Origin: an uncultured Oscillospiraceae bacterium
GTDB lineage: Bacteria > Bacillota > Clostridia > Oscillospirales > Acutalibacteraceae
Length of the DNA: 64,000 bases
NCBI GenBank assembly: GCA_948471205.1
Contig: CAOKRT010000003.1
Coordinates: 62,001 to 126,000 of the forward strand
Direction of reading: 5' to 3'
How positions within the stretch are numbered: position 1 is the stretch's first letter; every line of letters begins with the position of its first letter. This document shows, piece after piece, positions 32,928 to 42,319 of the stretch. The translations under genes were made by a program, and so were the position numbers. The notes beneath the pieces were generated by a model that worked only from the letters and a program-made list of their open reading frames with translations, ran no database searches and was not told the DNA's origin.

Positions 32928-33203
32928 ATGATTTATAAATATAATGCTCAAATACATCTTGTGCCTGATAAAGGCGGTGCCTATGTTGAATTTCCGTATG
33001 ATATCAGGAAAGAATTCGGCTGCGGACGGGTTAAGGTGCATGTAACTTTTGACGGAATTCCCTATGACGGAAGCATTGTAAATATGGGAATTAAAAAAGA
33101 AGACGGCAGTATATGTTATATCATCGGCATGCTTAAAAGTATCAGAGAACAGCTTGGAAAAACAGCAGGAGACGAAGTTGAGATAACTGTTTCTGCAAGA
33201 TAA
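32928..33203 (+). CDS. DUF1905-domain protein
   Basis: A 91-residue protein that is just one DUF1905 domain, a small beta-barrel of unknown function. Typical features are VPDKGGAYVEFPYDIRKEFG near the start, FDGIPYDGSIVNMG in the middle and the closing REQLGKTAGDEVEI. RBS AAGGAG precedes the ATG. A GNAT acetyltransferase follows after 120 bases and may be co-transcribed. Confidence 0.8.
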   Translation: MIYKYNAQIHLVPDKGGAYVEFPYDIRKEFGCGRVKVHVTFDGIPYDGSIVNMGIKKEDGSICYIIGMLKSIREQLGKTAGDEVEITVSAR

Positions 33204-33323
33204 GCTTATATAAAAAATACAAAGCTAACAGTTTGCATATTTGATGATGAAAGTAAGAATGAAATGCTGTGGAATTGTAAATGGATAACGTCGGAATACA
33301 TTTATTAAATCGGAGTAATATAT

Positions 33324-33836
33324 ATGATACTTGAAACAAAAAGGCTATATCTGCGGCAATTAACGCAGGATGATTTCGGCTCACTTTGCAAAATTTTGCA
33401 GGACAAAGATGTAATGTATGCCTATGAGCACGCCTTTTCTGATGAAGAGGTGCAGGACTGGCTGAACAGGCAGCTTGAAAGATATAATCAGTATGGCTTT
33501 GGATTATGGGCAGTTTTCCTGAAAGAAAATGATGAATTGATCGGGCAGTGCGGATTGACTATGCAGCCGTGTATTAACAGCGAAGTGCTTGAAATCGGTT
33601 ATCTGTTTCAGAAAAAATACTGGCACAGGGGGTATGCCACTGAATCTGCCTCTGCGTGCAAAAAGTATGCGTTTGAGGTGCTGAATGCGGATGAAGTTTA
33701 TTCCATAATAAGGGATAATAATTTTGCTTCACAAATGGTTGCAGAGCGGAATGGGATGACTGTGTGCGGCAGTTTTACAAAGCATTATTATGGAATGGAT
33801 ATGCCGCATCTGGTTTATTCTGTAAAAAAGGAATAA
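33324..33836 (+). CDS. GNAT-family N-acetyltransferase (RimJ/RimL-like)
   Basis: A 170-residue acetyltransferase of the RimJ/RimL group: the opening ILETKRLYLRQLTQDDF is the classic start of this family, and EIGYLFQKKYWHRGYATESA is the acetyl-CoA-binding motif A. It acetylates an amine (ribosomal protein, antibiotic or metabolite), substrate unknown. RBS GGAG is weak but present (33311-33314). Confidence 0.87.
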   Translation: MILETKRLYLRQLTQDDFGSLCKILQDKDVMYAYEHAFSDEEVQDWLNRQLERYNQYGFGLWAVFLKENDELIGQCGLTMQPCINSEVLEIGYLFQKKYWHRGYATESASACKKYAFEVLNADEVYSIIRDNNFASQMVAERNGMTVCGSFTKHYYGMDMPHLVYSVKKE

Positions 33837-33846
33837 GAGTAAAAAC

Positions 33847-33891
33847 GAACTGCATCTGATTTTTTCGGGCGCAGTTCATTTCTTGTTTTTT
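33847..33891 (+). terminator. Terminator after the GNAT gene
   Basis: GAACTGC (33847-33853) pairs with GCAGTTC (33871-33877) with an inner CTGA/TCGG helix, followed by TTTCTTGTTTTTT. Confidence 0.65.
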
Positions 33892-34043
33892 GAAGCAAAA
33901 CAAAATATTCTGTTTTCAATTTTGTATTATCTGAATAAAGGGAAGAAATTTTAATTTTTTAAATTTTATATAATTTTAGAGCAGTTTTTAATATAACAAT
34001 CTCACGCATATTCTCAAAGTATTTTAAAAAATATTGTTTTTCC

Positions 34044-34070
34044 TGTCACAAAGACAAGAAAATGCTGTCT
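34044..34070 (+). promoter_or_regulatory. Candidate ECF-type promoter of the sigma factor gene
   Basis: TGTCAC (34044-34049) and CTGTCT (34065-34070) are 15 bases apart, just before the RBS AGGAGGAAG. This GTC-containing pattern does not look like a sigma-A promoter and could be recognised by the ECF factor itself. Confidence 0.35.
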
Positions 34071-34093
34071 AATTAAATAGGAGGAAGAAATCT

Positions 34094-34945
34094 ATGAATA
34101 AAAAAACAAATGAAGAATTACAGGTTTTAGTTGACAAAGCTACAGCCGGTGACAAAGAAGCTCTTGAAATCCTTGTTACAGAAGTGCAGGACATCGTATT
34201 CAATTTATCCCTGCGGATGCTTGGTACATTTGCAGATGCACAAGATGCCGCACAGGATATTTTGCTGAAAATAATTACACATCTGTCGTCTTTTAGAGGG
34301 AACAGTTCGTTTACAACATGGGTATTCAGCATTGCAGCCAATCATTTGAAAAATTACAAAAAACATATGTTCGCGCATTATCCGCTGAGCTTTGAGTATT
34401 ATGGAGACGATATAGAAAACGGAAAAATACAGGATGTGCCGGATTTTACACAGAATGTTGAAAAGGATATTTTGGCACAGGAACTTAAAATGTCCTGTAC
34501 CAACGTGATGCTTCAATGTCTTGATGCGGAAAGCAGATGTATTTTTATATTGGGAACCATGTTTAAAATTGACAGCCGAATCGCAGGGGATATTTTAGAA
34601 TTGACACCGGAAGCGTATCGGCAGCGGCTTTCCCGCATACGCAAAAAAATGGCGGACTTTCTTAGACAGTACTGCGGAGAATATGGCAGCGGTAGCTGCA
34701 AGTGCAAAAACAGGGTGAATTATGCAATCCAAAATCACAGAATAAATCCGTTTCAACTGGATTATACGTCGACCAAAGAAATTCCCGTTAAAACTGTTTT
34801 AGAGGTGACAAGTGCCATGGAAGCTATGGATGATTTATCACAGGATTTTTCATTTTGCAAGTTTTACCATTCGCCTGAACGTTTAAAGCATCTGATACAG
34901 GAATTATTAGATTCTGCGCAGTTTTCCGTTATCCGTAATTCGTAA
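34094..34945 (+). CDS. ECF-type RNA polymerase sigma factor with long C-terminal extension
   Basis: Residues 1-195 form a sigma-70-family ECF factor: region 2 (LSLRMLGTFADAQDAAQDI, SSFRGNSSFTTWVFSIAAN) and region 4 (ILGTMFKIDSRIAGDILELT followed by PEAYRQRLSRIRKKM). It then continues for about 90 residues with a cysteine cluster CGEYGSGSCKCKNRV and a helical tail. Total 283 residues against about 170-190 for a simple ECF. The extension may replace an anti-sigma factor; none is encoded next door. RBS AGGAGG is strong. The DUF2461 gene begins 14 bases after it, same operon. Confidence 0.85.
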   Translation: MNKKTNEELQVLVDKATAGDKEALEILVTEVQDIVFNLSLRMLGTFADAQDAAQDILLKIITHLSSFRGNSSFTTWVFSIAANHLKNYKKHMFAHYPLSFEYYGDDIENGKIQDVPDFTQNVEKDILAQELKMSCTNVMLQCLDAESRCIFILGTMFKIDSRIAGDILELTPEAYRQRLSRIRKKMADFLRQYCGEYGSGSCKCKNRVNYAIQNHRINPFQLDYTSTKEIPVKTVLEVTSAMEAMDDLSQDFSFCKFYHSPERLKHLIQELLDSAQFSVIRNS

Positions 34946-34959
34946 AGGAGGAACCGTTT

Positions 34960-35646
34960 ATGAATAATACACAGATTATTTTGAATTACTTATCGGCATT
35001 AAGCATGAATAACAGCCGAGACTGGTATCATGCGAACAAGGATGATTATAAAAAAGCAAATGCCGGGTTTGAAGAACTGCTGCAGACTTTAATATTGGAA
35101 ATCGGCAGATTTGACAGCAGTGTTTTACATAACCGTCCGAAAGATCTGACATTTAAAATTGTAAGAGACACTCGCTTCAGCCATGATAAATCACCCTATA
35201 ATCCTGCGTTTCGCGCCCATATTTCTTCAAAAGGCAAACTGCCTGTTCCTGTTGGATATTATCTTATGATAAAGCCCGGAAATCATTCGTTTTTAGGCGG
35301 CGGATTGTTTGCGGATATGTTTAAGGATGCAACAGCAATGGTTCGTAATTATATTGCTTTAAACGGCGAAGAATGGGAAAGAATCATTTATGAACCTGAG
35401 TTTAAAAAATATTTTAACGTACAGGGAACGGCATTAAAGAATGTTCCTGCAGGATATGAAAAAGAGCATCCGCAGGCGGATTATCTGAAATTTAAGAGCT
35501 GGTATCTGGAATATCCGATAAAAGATGAAGAATTACAGGATACGGAAGCTTTTATTGCAAAGGCGGCTGAACTTTTCCGAATCATGAAACCCTTTAACGA
35601 TTATCTGAATAAAGCGCTTGCGGGTTTTCAGATGCCGGCAAGATAA
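34960..35646 (+). CDS. DUF2461-family protein
   Basis: A 228-residue protein of the DUF2461/TIGR02453 family, function unknown. The family opening is visible (FLSALSMNNSRDWYHANKDDY-like; here LSMNNSRDWYHANKDDYKKA), followed by FKIVRDTRFSHDKSPYNPAF and GGGLFADMFKD. The arginine/aspartate-rich KIVRDTRFS block is the conserved core. It is co-transcribed with the ECF sigma factor (RBS AAAGGAGG in the 14-base gap). A terminator follows. Confidence 0.87.
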   Translation: MNNTQIILNYLSALSMNNSRDWYHANKDDYKKANAGFEELLQTLILEIGRFDSSVLHNRPKDLTFKIVRDTRFSHDKSPYNPAFRAHISSKGKLPVPVGYYLMIKPGNHSFLGGGLFADMFKDATAMVRNYIALNGEEWERIIYEPEFKKYFNVQGTALKNVPAGYEKEHPQADYLKFKSWYLEYPIKDEELQDTEAFIAKAAELFRIMKPFNDYLNKALAGFQMPAR

Positions 35647-35682
35647 CAAAATATTCAAATTAAAACGAATAGAAATGTAAAT

Positions 35683-35717
35683 AAAGCGGATGGCAGTTGA
35701 AAAGCTATCCGCTTTTT
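35683..35717 (+). terminator. Terminator after the DUF2461 gene
   Basis: A 12-bp stem with one G-U pair (35683-35694 with 35704-35715), 9-base loop, T-run. Confidence 0.8.
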
Positions 35718-35856
35718 CGGTTACGGATACTGTTTTTAAACAGCATCCGTTAAAATATTAAATGCAGATTTGTGTTTGAATGCCGGCTTGATTTTTTTGC
35801 TGTTATTATTTATAATAATATAATAATATTTAATTATTACTGCGGAGGATACGCAT

Positions 35857-37674
35857 TTGGCTGTTAATAAAAATAATATAAGAAATTTTTCAATTATTGC
35901 ACATATAGACCACGGAAAATCCACATTGGCAGACAGGCTGCTGGAGCTTACACGGTCTGTTGAAAAACGGGATATGCAGGCGCAGATTCTGGATGATATG
36001 GATTTGGAGCGTGAGCGCGGAATTACAATAAAGGCACACGCCGTTAAATTGGATTACACTGCGAAAAACGGTGAAAATTATGTTTTTAACTTGATTGATA
36101 CACCGGGGCATGTGGATTTCAACTATGAAGTTTCCCGTTCCCTTGCCGCCTGTGAGGGGGCCATTCTTATTGTGGATGCTTCACAGGGAGTGGAAGCGCA
36201 GACGCTTGCAAACACATATCTTGCACTTGATCATGACCTGGATATTCTGCCTGTTATCAATAAAATTGATTTGCCTGCCGCTGATCCTGAAAGAGTAGCG
36301 GAGGAGGTTGAGGATGTTGTGGGCATTCCCTGTCTTGAAGCGCCCAGAGTTTCCGCGAAAACAGGTGAAAATGTGGTTGATGTTCTGGAATATATCGTAA
36401 ACGAAATCCGTCCGCCGCAGGCAGACGACAATAAACCGCTTAAAGCGCTTATTTTTGATTCTATTTATGATTCCTACCGCGGCGTTATTGTTTATGTGCG
36501 TGTTATGGAAGGCAAAATCAAAGCGGGCGATACAATGCGCATGATGTCCACAGGCGCAGAGTTTACGGTTGTTGAAGTTGGCTACATGCGTGCAACCTCC
36601 ATGGAAAAAACAAATGAGCTTACATCCGGTGAGGTTGGCTATATAACCGCTTCAATTAAAACGGTTCATGATGCGCTTGTAGGCGATACGGTTACAACAG
36701 CACAGAATCCGGCTGCTGAAGCTTTGCCGGGCTACCGTACGGTTAACCCTATGGTGTTCTGCGGTGTTTATCCTGCTGACGGTGCGGATTATGAAGCACT
36801 GCGCGATGCGCTTGAAAAGCTGCAGCTTAACGATGCTTCTCTTTCATATGAACCTGAAACATCCGGAGCGCTCGGCTTTGGCTTCAGATGCGGCTTTTTA
36901 GGGCTGTTACACCTTGAAATCATACAGGAACGGCTTGAAAGAGAATATAATTTAGACCTTGTAACAACGGTTCCGAGTGTTGTATATAAAATTTATATGA
37001 CAGACGGCACGATGATGGAAATAGACAATCCAACAAATTATCCCGACCCGGCAAATATAGATTACAGTGAAGAACCGTTTTGTGATGCGCATATTTACGC
37101 ACCAAGCGAGTTTGTGGGCACGGTTATGGATATGTGCCAGGACAGACGAGGTATATTCAAAACCATGAATTATATTACACCTGAAAGAGTGGATATTAAT
37201 TACGAACTTCCGCTTAATGAAATTATTTATGACTTTTTTGATGCGCTTAAATCGCGCACAAGGGGCTATGCTTCGTTTGATTATGAAATAGCGGATTACA
37301 GACAGAGCAAACTGGTTAAGGTTGATGTAATGCTGAACGGCGATATTATTGATGCACTGTCCTTTATTATTCATACAGACAAGGCATATCCGCGCGCCAG
37401 AAAAATTGCCGAAAAGCTGAAGGAGCATATTCCGCGCCATCTGTTTGAAATACCTATTCAGGTGGCAATCGGTGGCAAGGTTATTGCAAGAGAAACGGTG
37501 AAAGCGCTTCGCAAGGATGTGCTTGCAAAATGTTACGGCGGCGATGTTACGCGAAAGAAAAAGCTTCTTGAAAAACAGAAAGAGGGCAAAAAGAGAATGC
37601 GTCAGTTCGGTTCTGTTGAAGTTCCGCAGGAGGCGTTTATGGCGGTTCTTAAATTATCTTCGGATGATGAATAA
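35857..37674 (+). CDS. lepA: Elongation factor 4 (LepA), translational GTPase
   Basis: A 605-residue GTPase of normal LepA length that acts on the ribosome during translation/assembly. G1 is [10 protein letters not shown] (about 15-24), G2 RGITIKAH, G3 DTPGH, G4 NKID, with the LepA-specific C-terminal domain ([61 protein letters not shown] in pieces). Starts with TTG at 35857, decided by GGAGGAT 7 bases upstream. It may run into trmN6, 44 bases downstream. Confidence 0.96.
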   Translation: MAVNKNNIRNFSIIAHIDHGKSTLADRLLELTRSVEKRDMQAQILDDMDLERERGITIKAHAVKLDYTAKNGENYVFNLIDTPGHVDFNYEVSRSLAACEGAILIVDASQGVEAQTLANTYLALDHDLDILPVINKIDLPAADPERVAEEVEDVVGIPCLEAPRVSAKTGENVVDVLEYIVNEIRPPQADDNKPLKALIFDSIYDSYRGVIVYVRVMEGKIKAGDTMRMMSTGAEFTVVEVGYMRATSMEKTNELTSGEVGYITASIKTVHDALVGDTVTTAQNPAAEALPGYRTVNPMVFCGVYPADGADYEALRDALEKLQLNDASLSYEPETSGALGFGFRCGFLGLLHLEIIQERLEREYNLDLVTTVPSVVYKIYMTDGTMMEIDNPTNYPDPANIDYSEEPFCDAHIYAPSEFVGTVMDMCQDRRGIFKTMNYITPERVDINYELPLNEIIYDFFDALKSRTRGYASFDYEIADYRQSKLVKVDVMLNGDIIDALSFIIHTDKAYPRARKIAEKLKEHIPRHLFEIPIQVAIGGKVIARETVKALRKDVLAKCYGGDVTRKKKLLEKQKEGKKRMRQFGSVEVPQEAFMAVLKLSSDDE

Positions 37675-37718
37675 GGCATTTGAAGTAAAATAAAAATCAG
37701 GAAAATAAAGAAAATTAT

Positions 37719-38450
37719 ATGTATACCTTTGAAAGATTATCAGATGAAGTTTATATTGCAACAAGCGCGGATCATACCTTTGGCACAGATGCTTTGCTTC
37801 TTTCGTATTTTGCAAAGCCGAAGGCAAGGGACACAGCGCTTGATATGGGTACAGGGTGCGGAATTATTCCGCTTTTGTGGCTGAGAAACGAATATCCTAA
37901 AACGGTGCACTGTCTGGATATTCAGCAGAATGCTTATGAACAGGTAAAATGCAGTATTGAACGAAACGGTTTTCAGAACAGGCTTATCCCGCATCTTTGT
38001 GATTTGCGTATGATAAATCGGGAATTCACAGCAGAAAGTTTTACCCTTGTTACAATGAATCCGCCTTACAAGCCTGTTGGAACGGGAATAGAATCTTTAA
38101 GCGAAAGCGCAAAAATTGCAAGGCACGAAATATGCTGTAATATTGAAGATGCCGTTAAGGCGGCCGCCTATCTTTTAAAATACGGCGGCAGATTCTGTAT
38201 GTGTCACCGTCCCGAAAGACTTGCCGATGCAATAAGTATTATGCGCAATTACAGGCTTGAGCCGAAAAGGCTTCGTTTTGTTGTTGACAAGGCAGGAGAA
38301 GAGCCGTTTTTGTTTCTGATTGAGGGACGAAAAAATTCCAAGCCTTTTTTAAGGGTGGAACCTACCCTCTCTATAAAAAAAGAAAACGGAAAGTTCACAG
38401 AAGAAATGTTAAAGGTTTACGGCTCATTTGCCGATGGTTATGATAAATGA
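37719..38450 (+). CDS. trmN6: tRNA1(Val) (adenine37-N6)-methyltransferase-like SAM methyltransferase
   Basis: A 243-residue class I methyltransferase of the YfiC/TrmN6 type. It shows the SAM motif LDMGTGCGIIPLLW, a GTDALLLSYFA segment and the N6-adenine catalytic motif VTMNPPYKP. The family modifies A37 of tRNA-Val in E. coli; the exact substrate in Firmicutes is less certain. ATGA overlap (38447-38450) couples it to rsmI. The usual clostridial order (methyltransferase, rsmI) supports the assignment. Confidence 0.88.
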   Translation: MYTFERLSDEVYIATSADHTFGTDALLLSYFAKPKARDTALDMGTGCGIIPLLWLRNEYPKTVHCLDIQQNAYEQVKCSIERNGFQNRLIPHLCDLRMINREFTAESFTLVTMNPPYKPVGTGIESLSESAKIARHEICCNIEDAVKAAAYLLKYGGRFCMCHRPERLADAISIMRNYRLEPKRLRFVVDKAGEEPFLFLIEGRKNSKPFLRVEPTLSIKKENGKFTEEMLKVYGSFADGYDK

Positions 38451-39265
38451 ACGGAAAATTATTTGTTGTGGGCACGCCTATCGGAAATCTTTCTGATTTT
38501 TCCCCGCGTGCCGTAAACACTCTTGAAGAAGTGGATTTTATTGCTGCCGAGGATACAAGAGTAACGATGAAATTGTTAAACCATTTCGGAATAAAAAAAG
38601 AAATGGTAAGCTATTATGAACATAACAAGCGTGAACGCGGTGAAATAATCTGCAGGCGTATTCAGCAGGGAGAGAACTGTGCCATTGTAACGGATGCCGG
38701 AATGCCTGCCGTTTCAGACCCGGGCGAAGATTTGGTTAAGCTGTGTCACGAACTGGGAATTCAGGTGGTTTCGGTGCCGGGTCCCACTGCCTTTGCAACA
38801 GCACTTGCAATTTCGGGCATGGAATCGGGCAGATTTACATTTGAAGGCTTTTTAAGTGTTTCAAAAAAATCGCGCTTTGAGCATCTTGAAGAAATCAAGG
38901 ATGAAAAGCGGACCGTTATTTTTTATGAAGCACCGCACAAACTGGCCAATACACTCAGGGATTTATATGCGGCGCTCGGCAACAGGCGGATTTCCATTGT
39001 TCGTGAAATAACAAAAATTCACGAAGAAGTAATTCATACAACGCTCAAAGAGGCAAATGAACTTTATGCCGGCGGAACGCTTAAAGGTGAAATCGTTCTT
39101 ATTATTGAGGGAAAAAAAGAGGAAAAGACGGAAATTTCACTTGAAACGGCTGTTGAACAGGCAAAAGAATTGGTTGCCAAAGGGTTAAGCATGAATCAAG
39201 CATCAAAGGAAATTGCATCAAAAACGCCTTTTAAAAAGGGCGATATCTATAAGGCTTTATTATGA
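38447..39265 (+). CDS. rsmI: 16S rRNA (cytidine1402-2'-O)-methyltransferase
   Basis: A 272-residue tetrapyrrole-methylase-fold enzyme that 2'-O-methylates C1402 in the ribosomal decoding centre. Family motifs are VVGTPIGNLSDFSPRAVNTL, AAEDTRVTMKLLNHFGI, VTDAGMPAVSDPGEDLV and VPGPTAFATALAISGM. The C-terminal small HTH-like extension (MNQASKEIASKTPFKKGDIY) is intact. It overlaps the upstream gene by 4 bases and the downstream radical SAM gene by 4 bases. Confidence 0.95.
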   Translation: MNGKLFVVGTPIGNLSDFSPRAVNTLEEVDFIAAEDTRVTMKLLNHFGIKKEMVSYYEHNKRERGEIICRRIQQGENCAIVTDAGMPAVSDPGEDLVKLCHELGIQVVSVPGPTAFATALAISGMESGRFTFEGFLSVSKKSRFEHLEEIKDEKRTVIFYEAPHKLANTLRDLYAALGNRRISIVREITKIHEEVIHTTLKEANELYAGGTLKGEIVLIIEGKKEEKTEISLETAVEQAKELVAKGLSMNQASKEIASKTPFKKGDIYKALL

Positions 39266-40131
39266 TTTGCAGTATATGTCCGAGAAAATGTAATGCTGAC
39301 AGAAAATTTGAACAGGGGTATTGCCGTTCGCCTGAAAATTTCAGGGTGGCAAGGGCTGCGCTTCATTTTTGGGAAGAGCCGTGTATAAGCGGAAAAAACG
39401 GAAGCGGCACAGTGTTTTTCAGCGGCTGTAATTTAAAGTGCGTTTACTGTCAGAATTATGAAATCAGCCGAAAGAATAAAGGAATAGAAATAAGCAGAGA
39501 AAGGCTTGTTGAAGTATTTGAAAATCTTGTTGACCAAGGTGCTGAAAATATTAATCTTGTGAATCCGACACATTATGCGCCTATGCTTGCCGATATTTTA
39601 AAAAACTGGAACTGTCCTGTTCCCGTTGTTTATAATTCAAGCGGCTATGAAAGCACGGAAACTTTAAAAATGCTTGACGGACTTATTGATATTTATCTTC
39701 CGGATTTTAAGTATATCAGATCGGATAAAGCGCTGCGGTACAGTGCGGCTGCCGATTATCCCGATGTTGCATTGGCAGCACTGAAGGAGATGTACCGCCA
39801 AACAGGGAAAGCTGTTTTTGACGGTGCTGTTATGAAAAAGGGAATGATTATACGCCATCTTATTCTTCCGCAGAATACGAATTCTTCCCTTGAAATTACG
39901 GATATGGTTTTGCATAGTTTTCCCGATGCGTATTTAAGTCTTATGGCACAGTATGTTCCATGCACGGATTTAACGGACTTTAAGGAAATAAACCGTAAAA
40001 TTACAAAGCGTGAATACAGCAAAGTTGTTGATTATGCAATGAACAGCGGTGCTGAAAATATATTTATTCAGGATTTATCGTCCGCAGACAAAACATATAT
40101 TCCGCCGTTTGATTTCAGCGGCATTATATAA
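39262..40131 (+). CDS. Radical SAM protein, PflX-like
   Basis: A 289-residue radical SAM protein with the cluster motif C56-x3-C60-x2-C63 (SGCNLKCVYCQN) and an additional N-terminal cysteine set (Cys3, Cys6, Cys10, Cys21; ICSICPRKC, YCRSP) that could hold another metal. The segment ALHFWEEPCISG-GSGTVFFSGCN is typical of the PflX group, relatives of glycyl-radical activases with no proven substrate. No glycyl-radical enzyme lies nearby. ATGA overlap with rsmI (39262-39265) places it in the lepA-trmN6-rsmI operon. Confidence 0.87.
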   Translation: MICSICPRKCNADRKFEQGYCRSPENFRVARAALHFWEEPCISGKNGSGTVFFSGCNLKCVYCQNYEISRKNKGIEISRERLVEVFENLVDQGAENINLVNPTHYAPMLADILKNWNCPVPVVYNSSGYESTETLKMLDGLIDIYLPDFKYIRSDKALRYSAAADYPDVALAALKEMYRQTGKAVFDGAVMKKGMIIRHLILPQNTNSSLEITDMVLHSFPDAYLSLMAQYVPCTDLTDFKEINRKITKREYSKVVDYAMNSGAENIFIQDLSSADKTYIPPFDFSGII

Positions 40132-40162
40132 TCATAATTAAATTTTAAAGGGGATGTTTCAA

Positions 40163-40579
40163 ATGAAAAAATTTTTAAAGGAATTCAGAGAATTTATTTC
40201 AAAGGGCAATGTGCTTGATTTGGCTGTGGGTGTTATTATCGGCGGCGCCTTTTCATCCATTGTAACCTCGCTTACGGATAATATTATAAAGCCGGTAATA
40301 AACTGTATCGGCGGTGCTGAAATTCAGGGAAAAATCCATCTTGTCGGGGATAATTATATTGATTACGGCGCCTTTATTTCTGCTGTAATTAATTTCCTTA
40401 TTATGGCGCTTATTATTTTCTGCATTGTTAAGGCAGTTAACAGGGCAATGTCGCTTGGGCACAAGAAGGAAGAACCGGTTCAGGAAGCGCCGGCAGTGAA
40501 AATCTGTCCGTTCTGCCAAAGTGAAATTGCGGAAAATGCGGTTAAATGTCCGCACTGTACATCTGATTTAACGGCGTAA
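40163..40579 (+). CDS. mscL: Large-conductance mechanosensitive channel with C-terminal zinc ribbon
   Basis: A 138-residue MscL: N-terminal amphipathic helix and pore helix (FREFISKGNVLDLAVGVIIG GAFSS, about 8-32, here in two pieces), second membrane segment about 70-92, acting as an osmotic release valve. An unusual extra end carries Cys115-x2-Cys118 and Cys129-x2-Cys132 (KICPFCQSE, KCPHCTSD), a zinc ribbon. The start at ATG 40163 is chosen over 40154 because AAAGGGG lies 9 bases upstream. It follows the radical SAM gene by 31 bases. Confidence 0.92.
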   Translation: MKKFLKEFREFISKGNVLDLAVGVIIGGAFSSIVTSLTDNIIKPVINCIGGAEIQGKIHLVGDNYIDYGAFISAVINFLIMALIIFCIVKAVNRAMSLGHKKEEPVQEAPAVKICPFCQSEIAENAVKCPHCTSDLTA

Positions 40580-40603
40580 TTAATACTTTAAGGGGTGTTT
40601 TAT

Positions 40604-41539
40604 ATGAAAATCAAAGAATACAGTTTTAAGTCTGCAACAGGTGTATGTACCATTCACGGATGTGAATACACACCGGATACAGATAAGGTAAAGGCCGTTA
40701 TTGTGCTTCATCACGGAATGGCGGAACATCAGGAAAGATACCGCGGTTTTATAGAATTTTTAACATCAAACGGTATTGCTGTTTTTATGCATGATATGGC
40801 CAATCACGGTAAATCAAACGTAAATTTTGAGGATACCGGCTATTTTGGAGAAAAGGACGGCTATAAATTTCTTGTTAAGGATTTAAAAACCACCTTTGAT
40901 ATGGCTAAAACAGCATATCCGAATGAAAAAATAATTGTTATGGGTCATTCAATGGGTTCGTTTATTACAAGATGCTTCACTGCGTGGTATGCGGATGCCG
41001 GTTTTTCAGGTGCAATATATATGGGTACAGGTGGTTCTAATCCTGCCGCTGCAGCAGGTGATATTTTATCTGCCTTTCTTTCAAAAATGCAGGGTTCAAA
41101 GCATAAATCAAAGTTTATAGATAAGGTTACTTTCGGGTCTTACAATAAACGTTTCGAGGGCAGAACAAATTACGATTGGCTTACAAGAGACAATGAAATT
41201 GTAGATAAGTACATTGCGGATGAATACTGCGGCTTTTTATTTTCTGTGCAGGGTATGAATGATCTTGTAAAACTTAATATAAATGCAAACAGTGCCGAAT
41301 GGTATAACAGCGTGCCGAAGGATATACCGATTCTTGTTATAAGCGGTGATATGGATCCGGTGGGAAATTACGGCGCTGGACTTAATGAAATACATACCAA
41401 ACTGCTTGAAAGCGGTCATGCAAAGGCACAGCTTAAACTTTATGAAGGCGGCCGCCATGAAATTCTGAATGAGATAAATAAAGGCGAAGTTTATGCAGAT
41501 ATTCTTTCCTTTGTTGAAAATAATGTTTTGGGAGAATGA
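40604..41539 (+). CDS. Alpha/beta hydrolase, monoacylglycerol lipase-like
   Basis: A 311-residue serine hydrolase of the lysophospholipase/monoglyceride lipase group. The nucleophile elbow is VMGHSMGSF, the oxyanion region HHGMAEHQERYRGF is family-typical, and a C-terminal Asp (SGDMDPVGNYG) and His (GGRHEILNE) complete the triad. It probably hydrolyses lipid or small esters in the cytoplasm. Start at ATG 40604, with AAGGGGTG 6-7 bases ahead; a GTG at 40595 lies in the RBS. RBS spacing and 24-base gap after mscL suggest one operon. The next gene (IolB) begins 6 bases after its stop. Confidence 0.87.
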   Translation: MKIKEYSFKSATGVCTIHGCEYTPDTDKVKAVIVLHHGMAEHQERYRGFIEFLTSNGIAVFMHDMANHGKSNVNFEDTGYFGEKDGYKFLVKDLKTTFDMAKTAYPNEKIIVMGHSMGSFITRCFTAWYADAGFSGAIYMGTGGSNPAAAAGDILSAFLSKMQGSKHKSKFIDKVTFGSYNKRFEGRTNYDWLTRDNEIVDKYIADEYCGFLFSVQGMNDLVKLNINANSAEWYNSVPKDIPILVISGDMDPVGNYGAGLNEIHTKLLESGHAKAQLKLYEGGRHEILNEINKGEVYADILSFVENNVLGE

Positions 41540-41545
41540 TTGTTT

Positions 41546-42319
41546 ATGTTATTTAAACCTGAATATGACGAAAAAGGCAAAAAAATTCTTTGCGAAATGA
41601 ACGGCATAAATTCCGATATGCTTATGGATATTTATGTGAAAAAACTTAAAAAGGGCGAAGTGCTTGATATTTCAGAAGAAAAAAATGAATGTGCAGTGCT
41701 GCTTCTTTCGGGAAAAGTTCAGTTTATTGTCGGTGACTGCATAAATGAAACTTGTGAAAGAAAAAATCCTTTTGAAAAAAAGCCCTATGCAGTTCATTTT
41801 TCGAAAAAGGTAAGGGCTGTGATAACGGCGTATGAAGAAAGTGAAGTGCTTGTTCAGAAAACAGATAATGACAAGGATTGGAAACCTGTTTTTTATAGTC
41901 CCGAAAACTGCCTGTATCAGGAATTCGGAAAGGGGCAGTGGAACGGAACGGGTCACAGAATTGTTTCAACTGTGTTTGATCTTGACAATGCCCCGTATTC
42001 CAATATGGTTATGGGCGAGGTATTTAATCAGCCAGGCAGATGGTCCTCCTATCCTCCGCATCATCACCCGCAGCCGGAGCTGTATTATTATCAGTTTGAT
42101 CATCCCGAGGGCTTCGGAGCCGGATTTGAGGGCGATACGCCTTATAAAACGGAGAACGGCACCTGCCTTTGCATCAGGGGCGGTAATGCCCATCAGCAGG
42201 TAACAGCGCCGGGCTATGAAATGTATTATGTGTGGCTTATTCGCCATTTAGACGGAGACCCGTGGGATAAAACAAGAATCTATGTTCCGGAATATGAGTG
42301 GCTTGCCAATGCAGAATAA
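41546..42319 (+). CDS. iolB: 5-deoxy-glucuronate isomerase (IolB) family cupin
   Basis: A 257-residue bicupin. The metal-binding motif is clear: GEVFNQPGRWSSYPPHHHP with a distal glutamate (PELYYYQ) and the late histidine in GNAHQQVTAPGYEMYYVW. IolB converts 5-deoxy-glucuronate to 5-dehydro-2-deoxy-gluconate in inositol breakdown. No other iol gene is in the window, so the true role may be different. Start taken at ATG 41546 (RBS GGGAGAA); a TTG at 41540 is too near the RBS. Its end overlaps the Fe-ADH gene. Confidence 0.83.
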   Translation: MLFKPEYDEKGKKILCEMNGINSDMLMDIYVKKLKKGEVLDISEEKNECAVLLLSGKVQFIVGDCINETCERKNPFEKKPYAVHFSKKVRAVITAYEESEVLVQKTDNDKDWKPVFYSPENCLYQEFGKGQWNGTGHRIVSTVFDLDNAPYSNMVMGEVFNQPGRWSSYPPHHHPQPELYYYQFDHPEGFGAGFEGDTPYKTENGTCLCIRGGNAHQQVTAPGYEMYYVWLIRHLDGDPWDKTRIYVPEYEWLANAE

